A stretch of 64,000 bases of DNA from Larus michahellis (taxonomy: Eukaryota; Chordata; Aves; Charadriiformes; Laridae). The stretch lies in assembly GCF_964199755.1 (NCBI RefSeq), contig NC_133897.1, positions 165,552,678-165,616,677 on the forward strand, in the 5' to 3' direction. Under the pieces are notes generated by a model. The model made no database searches. It worked only from the letters and a program-made list of their open reading frames with translations, and was not told the DNA's origin. Position 1 is the stretch's first letter. Every line of letters begins with the position of its first letter. A program made the position numbers and the translations under genes. This document shows positions 51,601 to 60,588 of the stretch, in pieces.

Positions 51601-54600
51601 TATCTAGGATATTGGTATCTCCCTATATAAAACATAACCTACCTACAGATTTCTCTCTCTGTAAGATATGTAGAGAGGTATGTATATCCTAGACATAGAC
51701 AGACCGGAGGACTCCAGCCAGAAACAGGGTAGGAAGCAGAACTGGGTGTGTAAGCAAGCAGATATGACATCCTACATAGAGATTCTATATGTAGGATACA
51801 GCTATCTTTCTCTAGAAGATATGTCCTATAGAGACATAGCATCTGTATCTGGAGAGATCTCCATCTGGAGGATCCATATCTAGAGAGAGACACAGGATCT
51901 ATATCTACCTATATCCTAGATCCCCTAGCTCTATATATAGGATATATGTTACATAGAGAGAGCTATACAGAGAGGATCTACACACAAAGGACCACCCCAG
52001 GAGACACGAGGCGCTTCCAAACCCTTTCCTAAATAATGAGCTGAACTTTCCTCACTTTCCAGCTGGAGCAGAAGTCCCTGGCAGGGCAGTCACGCCTGAC
52101 ATCATCTCCAATTACTTATCAGCCACGACGCAGCCCAGGCAGCTGCCTGCTCTGCCTCCTTGCCTTTTCCTGCTTGCTGCCTGCTCCCTTTCATCCCCCA
52201 GAGCTGCTGGAAGAGCAAAAATCTCCCCCCTCTCCACGCTGCCCTCTCCCCGGATAAGATAACGCCGGGGGTAACGGCAACCACGCGCATCTTCCACGTG
52301 GGATCAGGCGCTCTCATCCCCTGGATGCTTTTAAAGCCCGAGCGACAGGCAGGGAAGGCAGCTGCCGACTCAAACGTGTGAGTCACAGTTTCGGGTGCGT
52401 GGGCAGGGCTTTCTTTTTTTAAAGCACCAGCCCCATCTCAGCCCGGGGAGGCAGGGAGCTCGTCTGCCTCGCCCCGAGGACGAAGCTGGGCTTCAAACTC
52501 CGCTCTCGGGCACGTGCGATGCCGCTTCGGTCCATCCGTAAGGCAGGGTGTTCAGCAGGCACCCCAGGGATGGGGGTATCTAAGCAGAGGGGAGATGGGC
52601 AGCCTCCCGCGGCACCCACCCTGCCGCCCACCTACCATGACGGTGATGCCGTCCTTCTCCAGGGGGGTCTTGTCGTAGGTCACTTCGCACACTCGCACCA
52701 CCGTGGTGGCACCGTACTTCTTCAGGTCCTGGGGAGGGATGGAGAAGGAGGGGTCTGAAAAAAACCCTGCCAGTCGCACCCCAGTTAATTCCAACACATC
52801 TGAGCCCTGCTACGACCACACAGACCCCTGCAGACCCTAAACCAGTGCCGTGCCCCATCCCTGGACCCTTGAGAAAACCCCCCATGGTCCATCCAGCCTG
52901 GGAAGCACAAGGAAACATGAAATCTTTTTAAATCCCTGCAGGTATTTAAAAAGATGGGTAGATTTGGTGCTCAGGAGCATGCTTTAGTGGTGTTTTTGGC
53001 AGGGTTAGTTGATGGTTGGACTTGATCCCTTCCAACCTAGACGGTTCTATGATGCTCTGATGAAAGCCCCGTGGCCACGGTAGGATTTTGACCCAGCACC
53101 TTCACGGCTCCTTGGAGCCACTGGCACCAATATGGCCGTTGTTTGTTTTTAAGTCCCACCAGTAGGGACTTTACACCCCAGGCAAAGAAACATCCCCGAT
53201 TCGGGTGCAAATCCCCCAAAGGGGAAATTATTTGTGCCCGATGAGGTTGCAGAGTCGCTGCGGGAATGCAGGGAGGCTGCTGGGGGGTGGTAGCGCATCC
53301 CTGCGACCGTGCTCAGCATCTCATAGATTACACAGGGGCTCTTCCTCGACCTCGCTGCCGTATCTTGTCATCATTCCAACGCACTGCAGGCTTGGGCGTC
53401 GGACTTGGGCTGTTTCCAGCCCGGCTTATCTCCCGCCGCATGGATTGCCCCCGGATTACGTGCCAGCGTACCGGCCCCGCCGGGCACCGCGTGAGATTGT
53501 CCCCCTTTAACGATCTGTCTCCTTCCTTCCCTCGCCAGATCACAGCAAACCCCTGCACACGCAGCAGCTCAGCCAAAAATCTAAGAGGCTGATGGGAAGG
53601 GGAATTTCACACCCTTCCCACGGTGCCATCCCCATCGCCTTGTGTGCAGCATGCAGGGTACGGAGTGGCCATCCCCAAACCCCAATCACCTTCCCCTGCA
53701 AGTTGGTGGCACTCAAACATATCTTTTCGGGTGTGCATTGGGAGGGTTTCCTTGAGCTCAGAGGATGCCTCTGGTGCCAGCACATCAGACCTCGAGGAGG
53801 TTTAGGTCTAAGGCAAAAACGCTTTTCCAGGCTCATGCTCAGCCCCAGGTACCCCCATGAATGCAGTAACATCCCAAAAAAACTCCTTGTAAGCAGAAGA
53901 CGCTTGTGCCAGCTCACTTGAACCTGCGGGACACCATGTTTCCCCCAGGCACTGGTATAAAGAACAAGTCAAAGCCTTTCGTCCTGTTTCACAGACACAT
54001 ATCCATCAATTCCCCCCCTAAGTCCTGGCTGCTGCCAGTGCTGGAGGCAGTGCTCCCAGGATGGGCACAGTCCTCGGCTCACGCAACACCGAGCCCTCCA
54101 GCTCCTTGTGCACCACCCAACGCACCCCGGGCACTGGGAAGACGCTGGGGTATTTAGGATGAAAACTCCTTATTGAGGGGCTGGGAGATTGCGTGCGTCC
54201 ATGCACATCGCCGCAAAGCCCCGTGACGTGATGTGCAGGCGATGCAACAGGAATGGGGAAGCTCTGCTCCATCTCCGCCATGCCCAAACACCACATCTGG
54301 CGTCCTCCAAAACATCCTACCCCAAGAAGCCAGTGGGGAGGGACCCACCACCCAGGGATGCCACCGGAGGCCATGGTACCAAAGGCGATGTCCCGCTGCC
54401 TCATCCTACACAGGACTGATCCCTGTTGTATCTCAATGTCAGCTTTTAGCCCCAAAACACACAACTGGGTCCTGGTATCCCCCTTCCAACCTCCCATCCT
54501 TACCTCCAAGAAGGTGCTGAGCGTGGCGTTGGTGGGGTTGTGGGTGATGAGGAACCGCATGTTCTTGTAGCAGACCTCCACCGGCGCAGGGCGGTTCATC

Positions 54601-54608
54601 CGGGCCAT
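45502..54608 (-). CDS. PTP4A3: PTP4A3 (PRL-3) dual-specificity protein tyrosine phosphatase, complete five-exon coding sequence
   Basis: Five minus-strand exons (54504-54608, 52636-52728, 47273-47403, 46586-46660, 45502-45619) join in frame into 173 codons plus a stop, the usual PRL length. The protein begins [12 protein letters not shown]. It shows Cys49 (known in PRLs to form a disulfide with the catalytic Cys), the WPFDD loop with general acid Asp72, and the P-loop HCVAGLGR with nucleophile Cys104 and Arg110. Ala111 follows, where most PTPs have Ser or Thr. The basic tail ends in the CaaX box CCIM (Cys170), so farnesylation and membrane attachment are expected. Residues such as [11 protein letters not shown] and [17 protein letters not shown] match PTP4A3 rather than PTP4A1 or PTP4A2, which have [17 protein letters not shown]. 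From family knowledge, PRLs are slow phosphatases that bind CNNM magnesium transporters and promote growth and motility. The first Met is in a good context (CACCATGG). Met4 is a second possible start. Confidence 0.97.
46044..46545 (-). mobile_element. CR1 3' fragment split by a later CR1 insertion
   Basis: The minus-strand copy occupies 46044-46118 and resumes at about 46492-46545 (ACATCTCCCACTAGACCAGG). The two parts are adjacent in intact CR1 copies such as 58765-59356. The gap is filled by an opposite-strand CR1. The host element lies in PTP4A3 intron 4, ending about 40 bp from exon 4. Confidence 0.85.
46125..46491 (+). mobile_element. CR1 3' fragment nested in another CR1
   Basis: This plus-strand copy starts in GGGGAGACCTTATCACTCTC and encodes [10 protein letters not shown]/[24 protein letters not shown] ORF2 C-terminal sequence. 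It ends in CTCTGATTCTGTG. It interrupts the minus-strand CR1 at 46044-46545, so it is the younger of the two. It is antisense to PTP4A3. Confidence 0.88.
46586..46660 (-). CDS. PTP4A3: PTP4A3 coding exon 4
   Basis: This exon has 75 nt. It completes Arg110 and encodes [20 protein letters not shown] and the start of QFIRQ. It follows a CTTTCAG acceptor and ends at a GTAAGT donor after two bases of the Gln codon, so both flanking introns have the same phase. The right-hand piece of a CR1 element comes within about 40 bp of this donor, in the 966-bp intron 4. Confidence 0.97.
47273..47403 (-). CDS. PTP4A3: PTP4A3 coding exon 3 (catalytic exon)
   Basis: This exon has 131 nt, from Asp67 to the first two bases of Arg110. 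It encodes the [12 protein letters not shown] loop with the general acid and the HCVAGLG part of the P-loop. The acceptor is TTGCAG and the donor is GTAAGT. The exon ends after two bases of the Arg codon, so the next intron splits the invariant catalytic Arg. The downstream intron is only 612 bp. Confidence 0.97.
47846..48267 (+). mobile_element. CR1 LINE 3' fragment in PTP4A3 intron 2
   Basis: About 420 bp of plus-strand CR1, from GAGGACAGGCTGAGAGAGTT through [20 protein letters not shown] to the 3' octamers CATTCTGTGACTCTGTGATT. It is antisense to PTP4A3 and starts about 440 bp upstream of exon 3. Confidence 0.93.
48656..49430 (-). mobile_element. CR1 LINE fragment in PTP4A3 intron 2
   Basis: About 775 bp in reverse, from the 3' end (ATAGAATCATAGGGTTGTAA) back to ORF2 sequence encoding [20 protein letters not shown]. 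One long frame is still open ([20 protein letters not shown] through [11 protein letters not shown]), so the copy is fairly young, but it is 5'-truncated. Confidence 0.94.
49573..49692 (+). mobile_element. CR1 3' tip in PTP4A3 intron 2
   Basis: A 120-bp plus-strand 3' end reads GGTGCTGAGGGACATGCCTT to TTGGACTCGATGATCTTAAA and ATTCTATAATTCTATGG. It faces the minus-strand CR1 to its left, so the pair is inverted. Confidence 0.88.
50031..50985 (-). mobile_element. CR1 LINE fragment, about 0.95 kb, in PTP4A3 intron 2
   Basis: This is the longest CR1 here. It runs from the reversed 3' end (ATTGAATCATAGCATGGTTT) back to reverse-transcriptase sequence encoding [20 protein letters not shown] and [20 protein letters not shown]. 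Frames are broken in several places. It is sense-oriented relative to PTP4A3. Confidence 0.94.
51349..51985. repeat. TA-rich degenerate satellite in PTP4A3 intron 2
   Basis: Over about 630 bp the sequence is built from shuffled short words such as TATAGATATA, ATCTCTATA, GGATAT and TATAGTTTCTA. Many are self-complementary. There is no fixed period but strong word re-use, as in an old simple-repeat array. Most small ORFs across it have no meaning. Confidence 0.85.
52085..52400. promoter_or_regulatory. Enhancer-like motif cluster in PTP4A3 intron 2
   Basis: A repeat-free, mixed-composition block lies just downstream of exon 2 in the sense of transcription. It contains TTATCA (52117-52122) and a double GATA site GGATAAGATAA (52252-52262). 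It also holds a palindromic E-box CACGTG (52295-52300) and a perfect AP-1 site TGAGTCA (52379-52385). The cluster is suggestive only. Confidence 0.3.
52636..52728 (-). CDS. PTP4A3: PTP4A3 coding exon 2
   Basis: This exon has 93 nt and 31 codons, from Asp36 ([16 protein letters not shown]) to Met66 (…DGITVM). It is flanked by a CCCCAG acceptor and a GTAGGT donor, with phase 0 introns on both sides. It contains Cys49, the redox partner of the active-site Cys in PRLs. Intron 1 upstream is 1,775 bp and intron 2 downstream is 5,232 bp. Confidence 0.96.
52932..53062 (+). mobile_element. CR1 3' fragment in PTP4A3 intron 1
   Basis: A short plus-strand 3' end reads GCAGGTATTTAAAAAGATGG through GATGGTTGGACTTGATCCCT to GGTTCTATGATGCTCTGA. 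Part of the terminal region before CCCTTCC is missing. It is antisense to the gene. Confidence 0.87.
53063..54503. other. Distal part of PTP4A3 intron 1
   Basis: Unique GC-rich intron sequence. The block at 53200-53600 has frequent CpGs and few repeats and may be regulatory. No alternative exon was recognised. Confidence 0.5.
54504..54608 (-). CDS. PTP4A3: PTP4A3 coding exon 1 (start codon exon)
   Basis: This exon has 105 nt and 35 codons, from Met1 to Glu35 (…ATLSTFLE). It ends at a GTAAGG donor, and the intron is in phase 0. The start codon is at 54608-54606, preceded on the minus strand by CCCACC. The sequence upstream of the ATG is pyrimidine-rich. Possible acceptors for the non-coding part of the exon are near 54701 and 54716, but neither is strong. 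Confidence 0.96.
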
Positions 54609-54849
54609 GGTGGGATGCGAGGAGGGCGAGGTGGTGTTGATGGTGGTGGGGGAAAAACCCAAGAAAAGCGTGGCGCGGAGGGGAAAACAAAAAAATACCC
54701 AACTAACAGCCCCTCTGCACTTCAAAAATAAAAATAAAACAGGGTCGAGAACTCAATATACAGACGTTGTGCAAATAATCCCAGCTTGTGGGAGCGGACC
54801 GGCTTCCTCAACACACCGCAAGCCCACCGGGGGAAAAAGCCAGAAAAAA

Positions 54850-54896
54850 TAATATTAATGATAATAATAATAATAATTTTTTTTTTTTTTTTTTTT
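54850..54896. repeat. AAT triplets followed by a T run
   Basis: About nine ATA/AAT triplets lead into 20 T residues, just downstream of the CpG-rich block in gene orientation and upstream of the start exon. On the minus strand this gives a long A run followed by TTATTA repeats, in the putative intron before the start exon. Confidence 0.93.
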
Positions 54897-56640
54897 AAAA
54901 ATCCCTTTGCTGTAGTGTCGGCGTCCTGGGCGTGTGCGCGACGGCGAGCGGCTGCCGCCTCCCTGGCGCTCTAGAAAGGCCTCTGCATATGGGGGGGGGT
55001 GGCGGGAGGGTGACCCCCGTCACGTTACCCCATCGGGGTATGTGGAGTACTTGGGGGGGGCACGGGGGGCCGGGAGCCTACGGGGCGGCGTCGGCGGCGT
55101 CCGGCAGCGGTCCCTCGCTGGGGCGATCCATGCACGGGAGCCTTGAATGGTTGAGTCGGAGGGTCGGGATGCTGCGGGAGAGGAGGCGAGGAGGAGGCGG
55201 CCGGGCACTGGTTCACGGGGCGGGTTGGCGGGGGCTGCGGGGCTCAGAGCTGCTCCTCAGCACCTCCATAAATCCCAGCGGAGAGCGAGGCTGCAGGGGA
55301 AAGAAACGAAAACACGATGGTGAGGGTGTCCTCCTCCCTAGGTTGGCTCCAAGGAAGCCCCTGGACGGTGCTGGGGGGGACACAGGCACCGACGCATCCC
55401 GCACGCGCATCCCTGAGCATCCTCATCTTACCCACAGGTTAGAAAGCGAGGCGGTATTTAAAGAAAAAGCCGGAATATGGTCTGAAAAGCTGAAATAGCG
55501 CTGGGAAATCAAGAAGGGCAACTCACATTTCCTCCGCAAAAGGGAAAAGCACACGGCAAGGAAGGGGCTTGCTCTCACCCCCCCCAACACCAGCGCCCAG
55601 CCCGTGTGTTTAAGCACCCGCGCCACGCGAGCCGATCCCCCCGGCCCCCAGCACCCATCCCTGTCCCCCCACCCCTCACCTTTGCGTCCCCAAAATGCGC
55701 GGGGCGGCACGGCGAGTATTTCCACCCCGAATGCAGCGCTCTGCGTGAAACCGGCCGCCGCTGCCCCTAATCGGCCACATGCTCCCGGCGCTGCTGGAGC
55801 GGCTGATGGCCACCAAATGCACCTCTAATGCTCTTAGGGCAACTAAGCCGCCCGCAAATGAGCTTTCTCGGGGAAGGAGGGGGGGGGGCGGAGGAGGGGG
55901 TGGTGGGCAAGCAAGTTTCACCGGCGCTGGTGATGGATGCGTCCCCCCGCTCGCTCATCCGCACCCCTTCACCGTCAGCGCATCGCTCCCCATGGAGCAC
56001 CCCGGGCTCGCAACCCGGGGCATCTTTCCCTTCAAGGACGGCGATGGGAAGAATGAAAAAAGAAAATCAATTCCCCGCTGTGGAAATGCCAAAACCTAAG
56101 AGAGGATGGGCCTAGGGAGGAGGTGAGGGTGCTTGCCAGCCCCGCTCGGAGCCGAGGGAAACCCGGCGCTTCCCTGGGTATTTACCCGCCAGACTCTTGT
56201 TTTGAAGCTGGTCCCTTCCCCGGGTCAGCGGCTGCTTAGCGCCGCGTGGCCAGAGCCTCAAAATAGACCATAAGTACATAAGTAACCCGAGCTGGGCCAG
56301 CGTGAACCCCCTCGCCTCTCCTCCCGATACCCCGGCACCCACAAAATTTCACCCTTCGGGTTGTTTGACCCCGATGCGATGTGACAAGGTGAGAGCAGGG
56401 AGGAGAGCTGAGCACCGACCAGCTCATCACACCGCCCGGGTGCTGTCGCCAGGCTCCTCCACGCCACAGCATCATTTGCAACCCACCCGCCGGTTCCTGC
56501 TTGGCCAGCGGTCCCCGGGAATGAAAAAAAAATCAAAATAGCAAAAAATCTAATAGCAAAGGGGGTAAAAAACAAGCCAGGTGAGGTGGCCGGGGGCAGC
56601 GGGGCTGCTCTCCTAAACGCGCCCATTGTGGCTGCTAAAA
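54890..56640. promoter_or_regulatory. CpG-rich island next to the PTP4A3 start exon, probable promoter region
   Basis: The stretch is rich in CpG over about 1.7 kb, for example around 54920-55150, 55600-55780 and 55920-56060. The flanking sequence has few CpGs. It holds no CR1 and lies directly upstream of the minus-strand start exon, as expected for a vertebrate CpG-island promoter. No TATA box stands out. Confidence 0.5.
55029..55290 (-). other. PTP4A3: Candidate 5'-leader exon of PTP4A3 with two short upstream ORFs
   Basis: On the minus strand a good acceptor (TCCCCTGCAG) precedes a 262-nt GC-rich segment that ends at a GTAACG donor. It lies 420 bp upstream of the coding start exon and inside the CpG-rich block. 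It contains an 18-codon ORF beginning MEVLRSSSEPRS (55213-55269) and a 17-codon ORF beginning MDRPSEGPLPDA (55078-55131). Splicing of this segment to the start exon is inferred. It could instead be promoter sequence. Confidence 0.25.
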
Positions 56641-57039
56641 TCCCGCGCTTTCCTGCTGGCAGGGCACTAATGATTTATTGCTGGTAGCCCTGGTGCTGCC
56701 CCAGCGCATCCCTGCACCCGTGGCTTCACAGCCGGGATTTTGGAAAGGAGCTTAGAGGGGGCTAAGAGCTGGGAAAGGGCCAAAACTCAAGGGGATTTCG
56801 GCACCGAGCCCCCTCCCCCCCCCAGCTCCTCCACAGACCCCCACACGTCCCCTTTTGCCCTGATCCCCTCTGTCAGCCACGTCACATCACTCCTGACTCT
56901 TTTTTATTCCCCGCAAAAAACCCTCATAACGCTACCCCAGGGCCAGAAGAGATGGGACGGCGCCAGCGCTGCAGTTGGTGACGGTGACCCGTGGCCGAGC
57001 GCGGCTGACCCGCGGGCTCCTTTGGTTAGGGTGCCTTGG

Positions 57040-57047
<8 letters not shown>

Positions 57048-57070
<23 letters not shown>

Positions 57071-57073
57071 TTT
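57048..57073. repeat. T homopolymer, 26 bp
   Basis: An uninterrupted T run follows GGGTTTTTTC in a GC-rich setting upstream of PTP4A3. Confidence 0.95.
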
Positions 57074-58379
57074 GAGGATGCTGAAGAAAAATTAATCATC
57101 CATCTTGCAAGGATGCTCTGTGAAGTTCAAATCCAGCCCGGGCTGTAGGGACGAGCGGGATGTCCCATGGGGGTTTTTTCAGTCCCCATTGAGAAAATCA
57201 GATTTAAGCAGCTGACGGAGGCTGGAAGCTCGGCTGAGGGATGGGAGTGAGGTGAGAACTGCCTCCCAGCAGCATTTTGGGTCTGATTCGGAGCAGCTCA
57301 GCGCCAAGCTGATGCTGACACCCCCGCCTCCCCGCCCTGGGACAGCTCGCCTTCCCCAGCTGGACCATGGCAGCCGGGATCTTTGCCCAAACCTTGCAAT
57401 GTTCCTGCAAGATGGGACAGAAACCTGCTCTTTCCCTGGGCTTAAATGTGCTTTTCCAGTGGTGTTCCCATCATCGCTTCACTTGTGGGGTCTGCTCCCC
57501 CTGGAGATGAGCTCACCACGGCCGGGTAAGAAATGGTGTTTCTGGAGGGTAATTTTGGGCTGGTTTTGGCTATGCGGCTCCTACAGGTCCAGCCGCTGAG
57601 CTGCAGGCCAGCACGGCCATGAGAAGAGCCAGCAACCCAACGAGTGAATGTTTCCCAAGAAAAACCTGCCGGTAACCCCCTCAGCAAGCTTTTTCCTTCC
57701 TTCTCCATTTGCTTCAAGGGGAAAAAAAAAGTTTAAAACCTTCCAAAGGGACGGGAGGCGGGAGGGATGGGCAGCCACAGATGCCTGCCCAAAGGGAAGA
57801 GCTGCTGGAAAGCGGGTATTGCCCCAAATAACCTCCTTGCAAACCCAATTTCTCTGATGCAAAGGACCTGAGGATCTCCTCCTTTCAGCACCTTCATCTC
57901 TTGGCTTTTTCAGCTTCCACCACATTTAACCCCATCTTCTTCCTGCCCGTTCGGTCTCGATGCACTAGCATGAGGCGCTTGCAAGGAAAAGCAGCAAAAA
58001 AATCACGTTTCCCCCTCCAAACAACCTCCTACCTCTTTTTAACGGGCTGCAGGGTTGTGTTAACACAAACCGTGCCCACGTTTAACTACATACCGGATTA
58101 AACCCACCCATGGAGCCACCCCGTGGGTCCAGGAGCTGCTGTGATCACCACCAGCATTGCACACTGGCAGCGGCAGCTTGTTCCCCATCATCATTCAACA
58201 CACGGTTCACGCTCCATCGGCGCTCTGGATACCATATAATTTTTTATTGGCTTGGGCGTGCTCGCTGCCAGGAATGGAGGTTCAGTGGGAACCGCCTGCG
58301 TAGGAGAACAGCGAGTGCTCCTTTCCCACAAGGTCTCCTCTCCAGTGGAAGCGTTTCAAGTATTTTGGCAATTGCACGT

Positions 58380-58570
58380 CCTGGCAATTCAGCCCCGAAG
58401 CCCATAAATCCCTAATGGATATTCAATCGCAAATCATCCCCAGCTCTGCGGGCTGCGATGCCGATCACCATATTAAGCATGGCAGAACAATGTGGAAAAG
58501 GGTATTTCAGCTCATATTAATAACCTGCCAAGTGAATAAATATCCTTCTGACTTGAGCGCTACGGGGGAT
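58380..58570. promoter_or_regulatory. Possible conserved non-coding element upstream of PTP4A3
   Basis: About 190 bp of unique sequence is locally AT-rich inside a GC-rich region. It has homeodomain-like cores (CCTAATGGATATTC), a SOX-like AACAATG, and AT-rich words such as CATATTAAGCATG and CATATTAATAACC. Such islands are often enhancers. Conservation cannot be tested here. Confidence 0.25.
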
Positions 58571-58764
58571 CTGGATGAAGCACATGAGGACACAGTCCGG
58601 AAGCCCTGGATGAGGATGCTCAGCGGTGCAGCGCTGGCCTTTCGGGCTCAAACCCATCGGGGTGAAGCCCAACGAAGGAAATCCAGCGCGGACGACGGAA
58701 GGAGGTGGGTACCGTCCCCCTGCTGTGCCCAAGGCTGGGGAGGGATGGGGACCATCTCCCCACA

Positions 58765-59356
58765 ATCATAGAATTACAGAATGGTTCGGGTTGGAAGGGA
58801 CATTAAAGATCACCCAGTTCCACCCCCTGCCATGGGCAGGGACACCTCCCACCAGACCAGGCTGCTCCAAGCCCCATCCAGCCGGGCCTTGAACACCTTC
58901 AGGGATGGGGCAGCCACAGCTTCTCTGGGCAACCTGGGACAGCATCTCACCACCCTCACAGGAAAGAATTTCTTCCTAATATCTAATCTAAATCTACCCT
59001 CCTTCCGTTTGAAACCATTACCCCTCATCCTGTCATTACACTGTCATTACACTGTGTCATTACACACAGTGTCCCTCCCCAGCTTTCCTGGAGTCCCTTT
59101 AGGTACTGGAAGGGGCTTTAAGGTCTCCCCGGAGCCTTCTCTTCTCCAGGCTGAACAACCCCAACTCTCTCAGCCTGTCCTCACAGCAGAGGTGCTCCAG
59201 CCCTCTGATCATCTTTGTGGCCTCCTCTGGATCCACTCCAACAGGTCCATGTCCTTCTTGTGCTGAGGACTCCAGAGCTGGATGCAACACTCCAGGTGGG
59301 GTCTCACCAGAGCGGAGCAGAGGGACAGAATCACCTCCCTTGCCCTGCTGGCCACA
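58765..59356 (-). mobile_element. CR1 LINE fragment, about 0.6 kb
   Basis: The reversed 3' end (ATAGAATTACAGAATGGTTC) is followed by ORF2 sequence encoding [20 protein letters not shown] and [20 protein letters not shown]. An internal triplication of an 11-bp word (59030-59070) marks a local expansion after insertion. Confidence 0.94.
59030..59070. repeat. Short tandem triplication inside CR1
   Basis: The word GTCATTACACT occurs three times in 40 bp within the CR1 copy at 58765-59356. Other CR1 copies here have it once or not at all. Confidence 0.85.
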
Positions 59357-60129
59357 GCAGGCGAGCACAGGGATGTGCCCATCACTGCCACCCCAACATC
59401 TGCAAGCTCATCTCAACGCCTCGTGGGCCACATTTGCCTTTGAATTTCCAGTATTTCGGTCTCCCAACCGTCTAGGGACAGACCCTGCAACAGCAGGGAT
59501 GGGGCTGCTCTTCCTCCCAGCACCCCCCGAGGCAAAATAAAGGCCAGGGTTTCCTCGCTGCAGTTAACGAAAGGGCTTGGCCGGACCGGTGGGCAGATGC
59601 CAGACCCGACGGCTGCGCTGCTGGTACTCGGGCTAGCGGGATGCAGCTGGTGAAGCCAGGTTTTCCTAAACACAGCAACTCCCCAGGCAAAGGAAAAGGA
59701 AGCTTTGCAGAGCCAAATTGTCGCTCCACGTGGGCTTTATCAGCGGGACTTGGAACAAAGGCTCTCACTCACCCAAACAATATGTATCTTACCCATATAT
59801 AAATATAGCTATCTCCCGAGTGAGCACATCTCACGTTCAAAGTTCACCTTCAGAAAAATCTAACAAAACACCCATCTGTACTACGTTTGCTTGACCTCTC
59901 TCCTGATTTCAGCCCACGTAGCAAGACACCGACTGGCCCTTTCCCCTTAAGGCTGATCAAGTCCTTCTCTCCCTGCTCCCAATCCCATCTCCGCAACGGG
60001 CAGTTCCATCACCCCGAAAACTGCACACAAGTTTCCGAGTAGTCCCGGTTATTCCCATGTAGGAGTTTTGTACATATCCAACAGTGCCACGTGTGACCAC
60101 AGCAAGCAGGTCACAGGCAGGAGGAGACC
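59357..60129. other. Non-coding, nothing recognised
   Basis: Unique sequence between a CR1 and the trinucleotide array. A small TATATAAATATA-like patch occurs near 59790-59810, without promoter context. Confidence 0.5.
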
Positions 60130-60355
60130 TACCACCACCAGCAGCACTAGCAGCACCACCACTGCCACCACCGCCACCAGCATCACCACTGCCACCACCA
60201 GCAACACCACCACTGCCACCACCACAACCACCACCAGCAGCACCACCGTAACCACCACCACCACTGCCACCAGCATAGCAGCACCACCAATGCCACTGCC
60301 AGCACCAACTCCACCACCATCACCAGCACCACTGCCACCAGTGCCACCACCAATC
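60130..60355. repeat. CAC/CAG/ACT trinucleotide array
   Basis: About 225 bp of ACC, AGC, ACT and ATC triplets. One plus-strand frame reads as a Thr/Ser-rich and then Pro-rich string, and the minus strand as Val-rich. The array is low complexity and probably non-coding. Confidence 0.93.
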
Positions 60356-60358
60356 ATC

Positions 60359-60588
60359 GAGTCATAGAATGGTTAGAGCTGGAAGGGACCTTAAAGATCA
60401 CCCAGTTCCAACCCCCTGCCATGGGCAGGGACACCTCCCACCAGACCAGGTTGCTCAAAGCCCCATCCAACCTGGCCTTGAACACCTCCAGGGATGGGGC
60501 AGCCACAGCTTCTCTGGGCAACCTGGGCCAGTGTCTCACCACCCTCACAGTCAAGAATTTCTTCCTAATATCGAATCTAAATCTACCA
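60359..60588 (-). mobile_element. CR1 3' fragment abutting a trinucleotide repeat
   Basis: The reversed 3' end begins at GTCATAGAATGGTTAGAGCT and runs for about 230 bp into the ORF2 C-terminus ([20 protein letters not shown]). The CAC/CAG-rich repeat ends only a few bases before the CR1 3' tip. Confidence 0.92.

Larger units (their letters stand above)
56641..58764. other. Upstream non-coding region of PTP4A3
   Basis: Unique sequence with a T homopolymer at 57048 and a possible conserved element at 58380-58570. If a distal first exon exists near 62 kb, this is intron. Confidence 0.5.

Noticed and set aside
54597..54599. Met4 as the start of PTP4A3 instead of Met1
   Set aside because: Met1 lies in a better context (CACCATGG), and PRL-1 and PRL-3 normally begin [12 protein letters not shown].
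60068..60367. Thr/Ser/Pro-rich ORF resembling a mucin-like protein
   Set aside because: It is a direct translation of the trinucleotide array.
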